Assembly: GCA_938027385.1 (NCBI GenBank)
Contig: CALJBF010000118.1
Location: 1-8,933, forward strand
DNA from: an uncultured Porphyromonadaceae bacterium
GTDB lineage: Bacteria > Bacteroidota > Bacteroidia > Bacteroidales > Muribaculaceae
Length of the DNA: 8,933 nt
Reading direction: 5' to 3'
The notes beneath the pieces are model-generated. The model was given only the letters and a program-made list of their open reading frames with translations, was not told the origin of the DNA and did no database searches. Shown here piece after piece: positions 1-5,857 of the stretch (its first letter is position 1; each line of letters opens with the position of its first letter). The translations under genes and the position numbers were made by a program.

Positions 1-24
1 CGCCCCTGTTCAGTCGGGATTCAA

Positions 25-94
25 AACCGGGCACACCTCCGCCCTGCGGGCTACGGCGTACCCGGTTATGAAGAAATCAGCGTCTTTCAGACGC
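25..94. other. Structured intergenic segment with two short hairpins
   Basis: This stretch has no convincing gene but folds on paper. AACCGGG at 25-31 pairs with CCCGGTT at 61-67, enclosing a smaller GCCC/GGGC stem (41-44 with 48-51). A compact hairpin GCGTCT-ttc-AGACGC follows at 80-94. The + strand frame from base 1 stays open to a TGA at 211-213, and a second frame is open to about 111, but neither has a visible start or a protein-like composition. The upstream edge of the window hides whatever precedes it. It may be part of a dispersed intergenic repeat or the tail of a longer element; that is inference. Confidence 0.35.
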
Positions 95-153
95 CCACAT
101 CTGCTAAGTTAATAGCATTGAGGCGCAGCCCTACACGTGCCGCATGCCGATAC

Positions 154-248
154 CTGGTTCATCTGGTTCCTCTGGTTCTTTTCTTTTACCGAAAACCAGA
201 GGAACCAGACTGATATGGGCGACATGGCTGTTGGTTCCACTGGTTCGG
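154..248. repeat. Cluster of seven 9-bp CTGGTTCNN units in both orientations
   Basis: Three head-to-tail 9-mers lie at 154-162, 163-171 and 172-180 (CTGGTTCAT, CTGGTTCCT, CTGGTTCTT). Two inverted copies follow at 191-199 and 200-208, and two more forward copies at 231-239 (TTGGTTCCA) and 240-248. The unit length is a multiple of three, but no credible reading frame contains the block. It lies 123 bp upstream of the operon promoter. It may be slippage-generated sequence or a repeated protein-binding site; the sequence alone does not decide. Confidence 0.7.
162..209. repeat. Perfect 16-bp inverted repeat (hairpin)
   Basis: TCTGGTTCCTCTGGTT at 162-177 is the exact reverse complement of 194-209, with a 16-nt loop. 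The stem is made of two of the 9-bp units on each side. No T-tract follows on either strand, so it is not a standard intrinsic terminator. Confidence 0.8.
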
Positions 249-296
249 GCCGCGACCGCGGCCAATAAATCCAATCCGTTTGGTTGTTGTGGTTTT

Positions 297-329
297 TTAT
301 TCCGAATTATTCCGGAGAATTCCGAATAA
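297..329. repeat. 12-bp imperfect inverted repeat upstream of promoter
   Basis: TTATTCCGAATT (297-308) pairs with AATTCCGAATAA (318-329) apart from one C:C mismatch, around a 9-nt spacer containing TCCGGA. ATTCCG also occurs three times as a direct repeat in the block. It ends 41 bp before the proposed -33 element, so an upstream operator is possible, but no regulator can be assigned. Confidence 0.5.
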
Positions 330-370
330 CTGATGGATGGGAGGATGATTATGCGGCAGTTTACAGGGCG

Positions 371-404
371 TTGTTGCGCCATCGGCATAAATTTGCTAAT
401 TTTG
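371..404 (+). promoter_or_regulatory. Bacteroidota-type promoter for the first operon
   Basis: TAATTTTG at 397-404 matches the Bacteroidota -7 consensus TAnnTTTG. TTG at 374-376, inside TTGTTG, lies exactly 20 bp upstream, matching the -33 element and its usual spacing. A second -7-like octamer, TAAATTTG (388-395), overlaps but has no matching -33. Transcription would begin near 411, giving a leader of roughly 34 nt before the ATG at 445. Confidence 0.65.
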
Positions 405-444
405 CGGTGACTATCCACTTGCGTTTCACATTTTCACGGAGACA

Positions 445-1866
445 ATGACCCATCGCATCGCAACAGCCATCATAGCATTCATGGCACTGCTGGGGGCGAC
501 CGACGCCACAGCATCGCGCCAACAGCCCGTCATGTCGAACGAGCAGCTGCTCGACCTGCTGGTAAAAAGCTCGCGTCCGCGCAGCGACGAAAGCCGCCGC
601 ATCGAAGAAATCGCCGACACCCTACATGCCCTCCCCGCCCCGCAGACCCTTGCCACCGAGGAGGATGCCGCACTGATGCCCGACACCACCATCGACGTGT
701 CGTACATGCAGTTTCCGGTGATGATGCGACTCCCCGCGCTGTTCACCGACTACAGCCTGAAACGCCTTGACGACGCATACGACCCGCTGACGCAGAACCC
801 CCTTGACGATGTGCCAGCCGGAGCGGAATGGGCCGCCAAGGCCGTGGCACGCGACTCGTACTACGATGCGTTCCTCCAGAACTGGATGATACGCAACCCC
901 GAGCTTGTGAAACTCAACCGCCAGTGGCTTGCCGAGCCCCCGAAAGAATTCGTGGCCTCGGTTGACCCCGCATCGGCCAAAATCACCATCAAAGAGGTGG
1001 TGAAGACCCCCAAAGAGGTGAAGACCGTGGGCGACGGCCCGAAACGCATCAACTGGCTCAGGCGATTTGACGGCTCGCTGCAGTTCTCGCAGGCATATCT
1101 GTCGCCCAACTGGTACCAGGGCGGCAACTCGAACCTCATGGCCATCGCCAACCTCTACTACAACGTGAAACTCAACCCGGCCTACCACCCCAACCTGATC
1201 TTCGAGACCACGGCACAGTACAAGCTCGGCGCCAACAACGCCCCCGACGACTCGGTGCATCAGTACAACATCTCAGAGGACCTGCTGCAGATCAACACCA
1301 CGTTCGGCGTCAAGGCAGCCCGCAGATGGTACTACTCGGTGAACGCGCAGTTCAAGACCCAGCTGCTCAACAACTACAAGAAGAACTCGCACTCGCTGGC
1401 GGCGGCCATGCTCTCGCCGGGCGAGCTTAACGTCGGCGTCGGTATGACCTACACCTACCAGAACCCGCGCAAGACCGTGGATTTCAACGCCTCGATAGCG
1501 CCGTTGTCATACAACCTGAAGACCTGCACCAACGACAAGATCGACCCCACGCAGTTCGGCATCAAGGAGGGGCATACCTCCGTAAGCCAGTACGGTTCGT
1601 CGGCCGAGCTGACCCTGAAGTGGAAACTCTGCTACAACATCGAGTATTTCTCGCGGCTGTTCCTGTTCACCAACTACGAGTACCTGCAGGGCGACTGGGA
1701 GCACACCATCGACTTCCACATCAACCGGTTCCTGACCACAAAAATCTACGCCCACCTGCGCTACGACTCGCAGGCACCCACCGTGGCCGACACCAAATGG
1801 CGTCACTGGCAGCTGAAAGAGATACTCTCGATCGGTTTCTCATACCAGTTCAAGGTCGGACTCTGA
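445..1866 (+). CDS. DUF3078-like outer-membrane beta-barrel protein
   Basis: This 473-residue protein starts with a signal peptide (MTHRIATAIIAFMALLGATDA, cleavage near 21-24). Residues about 25-200 form a polar, mostly non-repetitive N-terminal region. From about residue 206 to the end the sequence turns into alternating beta strands rich in Tyr, Asn and Trp. The motif NWYQGGNSN at 222-230 and the following strand pattern are typical of the Bacteroidota DUF3078 family, whose members are predicted outer-membrane barrels of unknown role. The C-terminus (LSIGFSYQFKVGL) looks like a closing barrel strand, although the last residue is Leu rather than the usual aromatic. The ATG is chosen because it gives a complete signal peptide and follows GGAG at 438-441, only 3 nt away. 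It is the first gene of the putative operon, and the next gene starts 17 bp downstream. Family assignment is by recalled motif; function is unknown. Confidence 0.85.
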   Translation: MTHRIATAIIAFMALLGATDATASRQQPVMSNEQLLDLLVKSSRPRSDESRRIEEIADTLHALPAPQTLATEEDAALMPDTTIDVSYMQFPVMMRLPALFTDYSLKRLDDAYDPLTQNPLDDVPAGAEWAAKAVARDSYYDAFLQNWMIRNPELVKLNRQWLAEPPKEFVASVDPASAKITIKEVVKTPKEVKTVGDGPKRINWLRRFDGSLQFSQAYLSPNWYQGGNSNLMAIANLYYNVKLNPAYHPNLIFETTAQYKLGANNAPDDSVHQYNISEDLLQINTTFGVKAARRWYYSVNAQFKTQLLNNYKKNSHSLAAAMLSPGELNVGVGMTYTYQNPRKTVDFNASIAPLSYNLKTCTNDKIDPTQFGIKEGHTSVSQYGSSAELTLKWKLCYNIEYFSRLFLFTNYEYLQGDWEHTIDFHINRFLTTKIYAHLRYDSQAPTVADTKWRHWQLKEILSIGFSYQFKVGL

Positions 1867-1883
1867 CACATCACCCCGCGCAC

Positions 1884-2489
1884 ATGACAGCACGCTCTCT
1901 CACAACCATGCTTATGCTACTGGCGGCAACGCTGTGCCATGCCGCCGGCGAGGGCGCGCGTGCGCCCGACGTCATCGAGGGGTTTGACACCGCGACAGCA
2001 CGCCGCATCATCGCCGAATATGCCTCCACAGGCCTCGAAGGGTTGTGGCGGGCGTCGGAAGATGGCGCCACGGTGGCCATAATCGCCGCCGACGCCCCGG
2101 TGGCGGCCGCTGTGACCGACCTCCCTGCCGGCGTATCGCTGCTGCTGGTCATGGTCGACTCGCCGGCACCGGCCATTTCGCCGGGCACCGTGATCGGCTG
2201 GGCCAAACCCGCCGCCAAACCGGGCAAATGGGACGCACGCATCAGCACCGGCGACATCACCCGCGGCGCCCCCGCGATGAAACCCTTCACCCTCACCCTG
2301 GCCGACGACAGCCACCTCACCCTCTCATCGGCCCGCACGGGCCTGAAGGTGCGCCCCCGCCTGGCCATACCCTATCTGGGGCGCTGGGGCATAACCGAAC
2401 GCCGCGAACGCGAGGCAGACCTTGACGGATTCATCCGCGTCTGGCCGCCGAGCGCCACCACTCCCCCGCCCTTCCCTGTCTACCTCTGA
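1884..2489 (+). CDS. Small secreted protein of unknown function
   Basis: The frame is open from 1620, but that part overlaps the upstream gene, and the ATG at 1884 gives a clean signal peptide (MTARSLTTMLMLLAATLCHA, cleavage near 20), so 201 residues are chosen. The mature part has a helical-looking start (TATARRIIAEYASTGLEGLW, 36-55), then beta-like segments: VAIIAAD, LLLVMVDSP, PGTVIGWAKP at 100-109, and PFTLTLADD at 134-142. It ends in a short charged stretch and an LDGFIRVWP motif (180-188) before a Pro-rich tail. No catalytic motif, lipobox or transmembrane segment beyond the signal is visible. It probably acts in the periplasm or at the surface. It lies 17 bp after the DUF3078-like gene, so co-transcription is likely. 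I do not recognise a named family. Confidence 0.75.
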   Translation: MTARSLTTMLMLLAATLCHAAGEGARAPDVIEGFDTATARRIIAEYASTGLEGLWRASEDGATVAIIAADAPVAAAVTDLPAGVSLLLVMVDSPAPAISPGTVIGWAKPAAKPGKWDARISTGDITRGAPAMKPFTLTLADDSHLTLSSARTGLKVRPRLAIPYLGRWGITERREREADLDGFIRVWPPSATTPPPFPVYL

Positions 2490-2505
2490 CCGCACACGTC
2501 TGATT

Positions 2506-2982
2506 TTGAACGCTATAACACGACATACAGCCGTCATCTGCCTGCTTGCGGCCACCCTGGGCGCCGCGGCACAGCACACCACGCGCCGGCATCTGCGCCG
2601 CACGCCGCAGACAGCCGTCGCGGCCCCCGAACCCGCCGACACCCTCACCGGCGCGCAGGCCGATTCCACGGCCCGGTTCAGCGGCTACGAGAAGGCCCTG
2701 CGCGCGTCGCGCGAGACACTGTTCGTCACCAACCGCGGCCACAGGCCCATACAGAGCCTGGAATTCACCGTGACATACTTCGACAGCGCCGGGCGCCAGC
2801 TACACCGCCGCGTGGTGCGCGCCACAGCTCCCATACCGTCCGGCGAGACTCGCCGCGTCGACTTCCCGACGTGGGACACACAGCGCTCGTTCTACTCCAC
2901 CCCGGGGCGCCCTCCGCGCGTGGCGGCCATCCCCTACACCGTCACGGTCACCTCACCCAAAGTAATAGTGCTCAACGACTGA
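2506..2982 (+). CDS. Small secreted Ig-like protein, probable TTG start
   Basis: No ATG in this frame gives a sensible N-terminus. The frame can be opened from TTG at 2422, but that overlaps the previous gene by 68 bp and adds a Pro/Arg-rich leader unlike a signal peptide. TTG at 2506 gives 158 residues beginning with a good signal peptide (MNAITRHTAVICLLAATLGA, then AAQ) and lies 16 bp after the upstream stop; CTG at 2500 is an alternative. After a basic, low-complexity linker (about 25-55), residues 69-155 look like one beta-sandwich domain: ETLFVTNRG, LEFTVTYFDSAGRQLHRR, IPSGETRRVDFPTWDTQRSFY, then PYTVTVTSPKVIVL. The pattern resembles FxLYD/Ig-like modules of small Bacteroidales exported proteins; that likeness is from memory. 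Function is unknown. The next gene starts 1 bp after the stop. Confidence 0.7.
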   Translation: MNAITRHTAVICLLAATLGAAAQHTTRRHLRRTPQTAVAAPEPADTLTGAQADSTARFSGYEKALRASRETLFVTNRGHRPIQSLEFTVTYFDSAGRQLHRRVVRATAPIPSGETRRVDFPTWDTQRSFYSTPGRPPRVAAIPYTVTVTSPKVIVLND

Positions 2983-2983
2983 C

Positions 2984-3583
2984 ATGCACCCGATAGACCA
3001 CATAAAATCATTCGCCACGCTGACCCCCGAGACCGAGTCGCGCCTCCTCGACATGATGAAAGAGGAGCACCCGCGCCGCGGACACACCATACAGGGGCCG
3101 TCGCTCGCAACCTTTGCCTGCTACATAAAGCATGGCGCCGCGCGGATATTCTATACACAGCGCGGACGCGAATACACCGTGAGCTTTGCCTTCGACGACC
3201 AGTTTCTCATCGTGCCCCCCTCGATGGCCGAACGCCACGGCGACACCATCACCATCGAGTTCCTCGAACCCTCGACAATCATCGTGGTGCCCGGGGCGCA
3301 TGTGCGCGACGAGCTGCAGTCGTCGGCCCGCATCTCCGAGAGCGATTCACTGCTCTTCATAAACTCGGCCCTGATACAGCACACGCGCTATCTTGAGGAT
3401 TTCCTCTCGGTGGCGCTCACCTGCAACGCCCGCGACCGCTATCTGTGGGCAATAAAGATGCATCCGCGCCTCACCAGCTGCGCCACGCTCACACAGATAG
3501 CCTCATATCTGGGCATGACAAAAGAGACGCTATACCGTCTGCGCGCCTCGCTTGACAAAAATATCGAAAACAGCAAAGAATGA
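2984..3583 (+). CDS. Crp/Fnr-family transcriptional regulator
   Basis: The 199 residues fit the Crp/Fnr family. A cupin-like N-terminal sensor domain spans about 20-105, with the beta-roll stretch YIKHGAARIFYTQRGREYTVSFAF at 47-70. A long dimerisation helix follows at about 120-160. A C-terminal winged helix occupies about 160-195, where ATLTQIASYLGMTKETLYRLR (167-187) is a helix-turn-helix of the type common in Bacteroidota members. The phosphate-binding cassette that contacts cAMP in E. coli Crp is not recognisable, and there is no Cys cluster like that of Fnr, so the signal is probably neither cAMP nor an iron-sulfur cluster; this is inference. The gene sits 1 bp after the upstream stop and overlaps the HAD gene by 4 bp (ATGA), which implies translational coupling. 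It could control its own operon, but no operator is proven. Confidence 0.85.
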   Translation: MHPIDHIKSFATLTPETESRLLDMMKEEHPRRGHTIQGPSLATFACYIKHGAARIFYTQRGREYTVSFAFDDQFLIVPPSMAERHGDTITIEFLEPSTIIVVPGAHVRDELQSSARISESDSLLFINSALIQHTRYLEDFLSVALTCNARDRYLWAIKMHPRLTSCATLTQIASYLGMTKETLYRLRASLDKNIENSKE

Positions 3584-4335
3584 CCCCCGAAGAACAGATA
3601 CACCGCGCCCTGGGCGCCTGGACGGCGCGTACAGGCGCCACAGAATTCACGCCCCGCGCCGCCCTGATCGACATGGACGGCACCCTCTACGACTCCATGC
3701 CCTCGCACGCACGCGCCTGGCAGCGCATGGTATCGGAACTCGGCATACCCTGCGACTACGATGAATTTTTCCTTTACGAAGGTATGACCGGCGCCGAGAC
3801 CATCGACCTGATTATCCGCCGGGCCTGGGGGCGCCCCGCCACCGACGACGAGAAAGTCACCCTTTACCGGCGCAAGACACAGTATTTCAACGAACTGCCG
3901 CGCGTGTCGCCCATGCCCGGCGCTGCACGGATGCTCGCCACGCTCAAAGACCGCGGCGTGGAGCGCGTGCTGGTAACCGGCTCGGCGCAACATTCGGTGA
4001 TCGACCGCATACGCGCCGACTTTCCCGGCGCTTTCCGCCACGGCATGCGCATAACCGCCAACGATGTCACCCGCGGCAAACCACACCCCGAGCCTTATCT
4101 GCGCGGCATGGAGCTGGCCGGCGTGGCCGCGCACGAGGCCATGGTCATAGAGAACGCGCCGATGGGGGTGCGTGCAGGGCACGACTCGGGGGCGTTTACC
4201 GTAGCCGTGACCACCGGCCCCATACCGGCCGAAAAGATGGCCGAGGCCGGCGCCGACCTCATCGCGCCATCCATGGAGGCGTTCGCCGACATGCTGCCCA
4301 TCCTGCTTCAGAGGCTGTTTAAAAATAAATGTTAA
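3580..4335 (+). CDS. HAD-superfamily phosphatase (beta-phosphoglucomutase/phosphoglycolate phosphatase-like)
   Basis: This 251-residue protein carries the four haloacid dehalogenase motifs in order. Motif I is LIDMDGTLYDS with nucleophile D31 and acid/base D33. Motif II is VLVTGS with T133. Motif III is GKPHPEPY with K167. Motif IV is VIENAPMGV around E191/N192. Residues about 40-110 form a helical type C1 cap. These define a Mg2+-dependent phosphatase or phosphomutase acting on a small cytoplasmic phosphorylated metabolite; the substrate cannot be read from sequence. The 26-residue N-terminal extension before motif I is slightly long for the family. Its ATG overlaps the stop of the regulator gene. 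The last eight codons and the stop lie inside the left terminal repeat of the 4310-4644 element, so the C-terminus QRLFKNKC is repeat-derived. The catalytic core is untouched, so the enzyme is probably active. Confidence 0.88.
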   Translation: MTPEEQIHRALGAWTARTGATEFTPRAALIDMDGTLYDSMPSHARAWQRMVSELGIPCDYDEFFLYEGMTGAETIDLIIRRAWGRPATDDEKVTLYRRKTQYFNELPRVSPMPGAARMLATLKDRGVERVLVTGSAQHSVIDRIRADFPGAFRHGMRITANDVTRGKPHPEPYLRGMELAGVAAHEAMVIENAPMGVRAGHDSGAFTVAVTTGPIPAEKMAEAGADLIAPSMEAFADMLPILLQRLFKNKC

Positions 4336-4343
4336 CGTTCCGG
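4310..4343 (+). repeat. Left terminal inverted repeat
   Basis: It begins AGAGGCTGTT, then an A-rich run and ATGTTAACGTTCCGG. It contains codons 244-251 and the TAA stop (4333-4335) of the HAD gene, starting within the CAG codon at 4309-4311. Confidence 0.8.
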
Positions 4344-4440
4344 TGGCCGGTTTTTGTGATAAATCACATTAAATCAAAAGGGAGCATAGCGGGCTATGTG
4401 ACCGTTGATTTAATGCGATTTAGCCAAAAAGCGGCCAAGG
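4340..4440. repeat. Hairpin A inside the element
   Basis: About 37 nt on the left (4341-4377) pair with 4405-4440 with few mismatches and bulges. Matching blocks are TGGCCGGTTTTT against its near complement, then TAAATC, CATTAAATCAA and their complements. The 27-nt loop (4378-4404) holds a 22-mer at 4381-4402 with an inner CATAGC/GCTATG palindrome. No T-tract follows the stem, so a simple terminator role is not supported. Confidence 0.7.
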
Positions 4441-4519
4441 CGACGGTAATTTAAAAATTCTTAAGCAGTCTTGAAAGAAATACATTCACAATGAGGATGT
4501 GAAAAATAGCCACGCCTCG

Positions 4520-4608
4520 CGAAAATTTGAGCGTATTCAGAGTTTTCACTCAGTCACATAGCCCGCTATGCTCCTTCGTTCAAGCTCTGAATCCGTCTCA
4601 AATTTTCG
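4520..4608. repeat. Hairpin B inside the element
   Basis: Left arm 4520-4542 (GAAAATTTGAG, then ATTCAGAG) pairs with 4585-4608 with a small internal bulge. The 42-nt loop carries at 4553-4574 the exact reverse complement of the 22-mer in the loop of hairpin A. The stem ends shortly before the T-rich right terminal repeat (TTTATTTTTT). Confidence 0.7.
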
Positions 4609-4609
4609 G

Positions 4610-4644
4610 CCGGAACGTTTAACATTTATTTTTTAACAGCCTCT
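4610..4644 (-). repeat. Right terminal inverted repeat
   Basis: Read on the minus strand it begins AGAGGCTGTT and repeats the left end with one substitution and one extra A. On the + strand it presents a T-rich run about 12-25 nt after hairpin B, immediately upstream of aroB. Confidence 0.8.
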
Positions 4645-4651
4645 TAAAGCC

Positions 4652-5710
4652 ATGTCTGACATAATCTTCACAAACACGCCGGGCCCGGCGCTTGACAGCG
4701 TTGTCGCGGCACTCAGGCCGTCGTCGGTGGTAATGCTCGCCGACACCAACACCGCGCGCTGTGTCGTGCCCCGGCTGCGCGAGACTTCGGGAGCCGCCGC
4801 ACAGGCACCGCTGATAACCGTCGGGGCAGGGGAGGCGTGCAAGTCGCTCGACTCGCTGTCGGCTATATGGTCGCGGCTCGGCACTCTCGGCGCCACGCGC
4901 AAGTCACTGCTGGTTAACGTGGGGGGCGGAATCGTCACCGACATGGGCGGATTCGCCGCATCGACGTTCAAGCGCGGCATGGCGTTCGTGAACATCCCCA
5001 CCACACTGCTGTCGGCCGTCGACGCCTCGTCAGGCGGGAAGACCGGCATAAACTTCGGCGGCCTGAAGAACGAGATCGGCGTATTCAGCACTCCCGAAAG
5101 CGTTATTGTGTCGACATGCTTTTTCGACACGCTGCCACACCACGAACTCCTCTCGGGCTATGCCGAGATGATAAAACACGCCCTGCTTGACTCTGAGGCG
5201 ATGTTCGGGCGCCTGACGGCATCAACGCCCGACAGCCACGACGCCGATACCCTGCTCGGCCTGATACGCGAAAGCGTGGCCGTGAAACAGCGTTTCGTGG
5301 CCGCCGACCCCCTCGACACCGGCGTGCGGCACGCCCTGAACCTGGGTCACACATTCGCACACGCCTTCGAATCGCTGGCAATGAGCCAGGGCGCGGAGCT
5401 GTCGCACGGCTATGCCGTGGCCCGCGGACTGGTGGCGGCACTCGTGCTGTCGCACATGCAGGCCGGCATGGATACCGCGCCGCTCTACCGCCTGGCCGCA
5501 TACGTCAGGGAAAACTACGGCGCCCCCGCCGTGACCTGCGACGACTATGAGGCTCTCTTGGGTTTCATGCGCCATGACAAGAAGAACGACACCGCCGCCG
5601 ACATCAGCTTCACACTGCTCGGCAGGGTAGGGGCCCCCCTCGTGAAACAGCCCGTCCCCCCCACAGCCATCACCGCCGCCCTCGACATCTGGCGTGACCT
5701 CCTCCAATAA
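4652..5710 (+). CDS. aroB: 3-dehydroquinate synthase
   Basis: AroB converts 3-deoxy-D-arabino-heptulosonate 7-phosphate to 3-dehydroquinate, the second step of the shikimate pathway to aromatic amino acids and folate, in the cytoplasm with NAD+ and a divalent metal. The 352 residues match the usual length. The nucleotide-binding stretch VGGGIVTDMGGFAA covers 90-103 (GGG 91-93, D97). RGMAFVNIPTTLLSAVDAS then SGGKTGIN (K130) follow. The expected metal ligands are E172 in GYAEMIKHALLDS, H233 in LNLGHTFAHAFE and H252 in SHGYAVARG; H237 fits the catalytic histidine. The HGY in place of the commoner HGE is, as I recall, frequent in Bacteroidota. The ATG lies 7 bp after the repeat element, with no clear Shine-Dalgarno and no TAnnTTTG promoter, so expression must come from the upstream operon or from inside the element. 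The protein appears complete. Confidence 0.96.
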   Translation: MSDIIFTNTPGPALDSVVAALRPSSVVMLADTNTARCVVPRLRETSGAAAQAPLITVGAGEACKSLDSLSAIWSRLGTLGATRKSLLVNVGGGIVTDMGGFAASTFKRGMAFVNIPTTLLSAVDASSGGKTGINFGGLKNEIGVFSTPESVIVSTCFFDTLPHHELLSGYAEMIKHALLDSEAMFGRLTASTPDSHDADTLLGLIRESVAVKQRFVAADPLDTGVRHALNLGHTFAHAFESLAMSQGAELSHGYAVARGLVAALVLSHMQAGMDTAPLYRLAAYVRENYGAPAVTCDDYEALLGFMRHDKKNDTAADISFTLLGRVGAPLVKQPVPPTAITAALDIWRDLLQ

Positions 5711-5766
5711 CCCTCATGGTTCTCTGCGGCTCAGGAATGGCATAAAAGACGAAAAACACACATATT

Positions 5767-5798
5767 TTTGATTTTCAGTGTAAAAATGCGTAGCTTTG
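5767..5798 (+). promoter_or_regulatory. Bacteroidota-type promoter for the large secreted protein
   Basis: TTTG at 5767-5770 and TAGCTTTG at 5791-5798 are separated by exactly 20 bp, a near-perfect match to the -33/-7 consensus. Transcription would start near 5805, leaving an AT-rich leader of about 50 nt without a visible Shine-Dalgarno, as is usual in this phylum. It lies in the 147-bp gap after aroB, so the downstream gene has its own transcription unit. Confidence 0.8.
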
Positions 5799-5857
5799 CA
5801 TAGACCTGATTGCATATACACCAACGCTAATTCTTTTACACACTCAATTCATATCAC

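Larger units (their letters stand above)
4310..4644. mobile_element. MITE-like element with ~34-bp terminal inverted repeats
   Basis: The left end (4310-4343, starting AGAGGCTGTT) matches the reverse complement of the right end (4610-4644) with one mismatch and one 1-nt indel. Inside are two large hairpins and a small central stem (TTCACA 4485-4490 with TGTGAA 4498-4503). There is no open reading frame of useful size, so any mobility would have to be provided in trans. The interior is clearly more AT-rich than the flanking genes. No target-site duplication can be recognised at the edges. The left end lies in the HAD gene and the right end stops 7 bp before the aroB start. It could instead be a structured intergenic repeat with no transposase link; that choice rests on copy number elsewhere in the genome. 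Confidence 0.75.

Noticed and set aside
162..209. Hairpin as an intrinsic terminator
   Set aside because: The stem is strong, but neither strand has a T-tract after it.
131..418. Short open frames on both strands in the leader region
   Set aside because: They run through the 9-bp repeat block, hairpins and promoter, and show no signal peptide, domain or conserved-looking composition.
1000..1032. Direct repeat AAAGAGGTG inside the DUF3078-like gene
   Set aside because: It encodes a short KEV..K repeat in a linker just before the barrel and looks like ordinary low-complexity coding sequence.
622..1260. Long minus-strand open frame (212 codons) opposite the DUF3078-like gene
   Set aside because: Its His/Gly/Val-rich composition has no domain logic and follows from GC-biased third positions of the real + strand gene.
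1620..1883. Extended N-terminus for the 201-residue secreted protein
   Set aside because: It lies within the preceding gene, reads as Arg/His/Pro-rich shadow sequence, and would hide the clear signal peptide that starts at 1884.
3439..4182. Minus-strand open frame of 247 codons opposite the regulator and HAD genes
   Set aside because: It covers a + strand gene with all four catalytic HAD motifs and has no recognisable features of its own.
4340..4608. CRISPR-like or tRNA/riboswitch content in the aroB leader
   Set aside because: The repeats are inverted pairs, not regularly spaced direct repeats, and no tRNA cloverleaf or known riboswitch core could be recognised.
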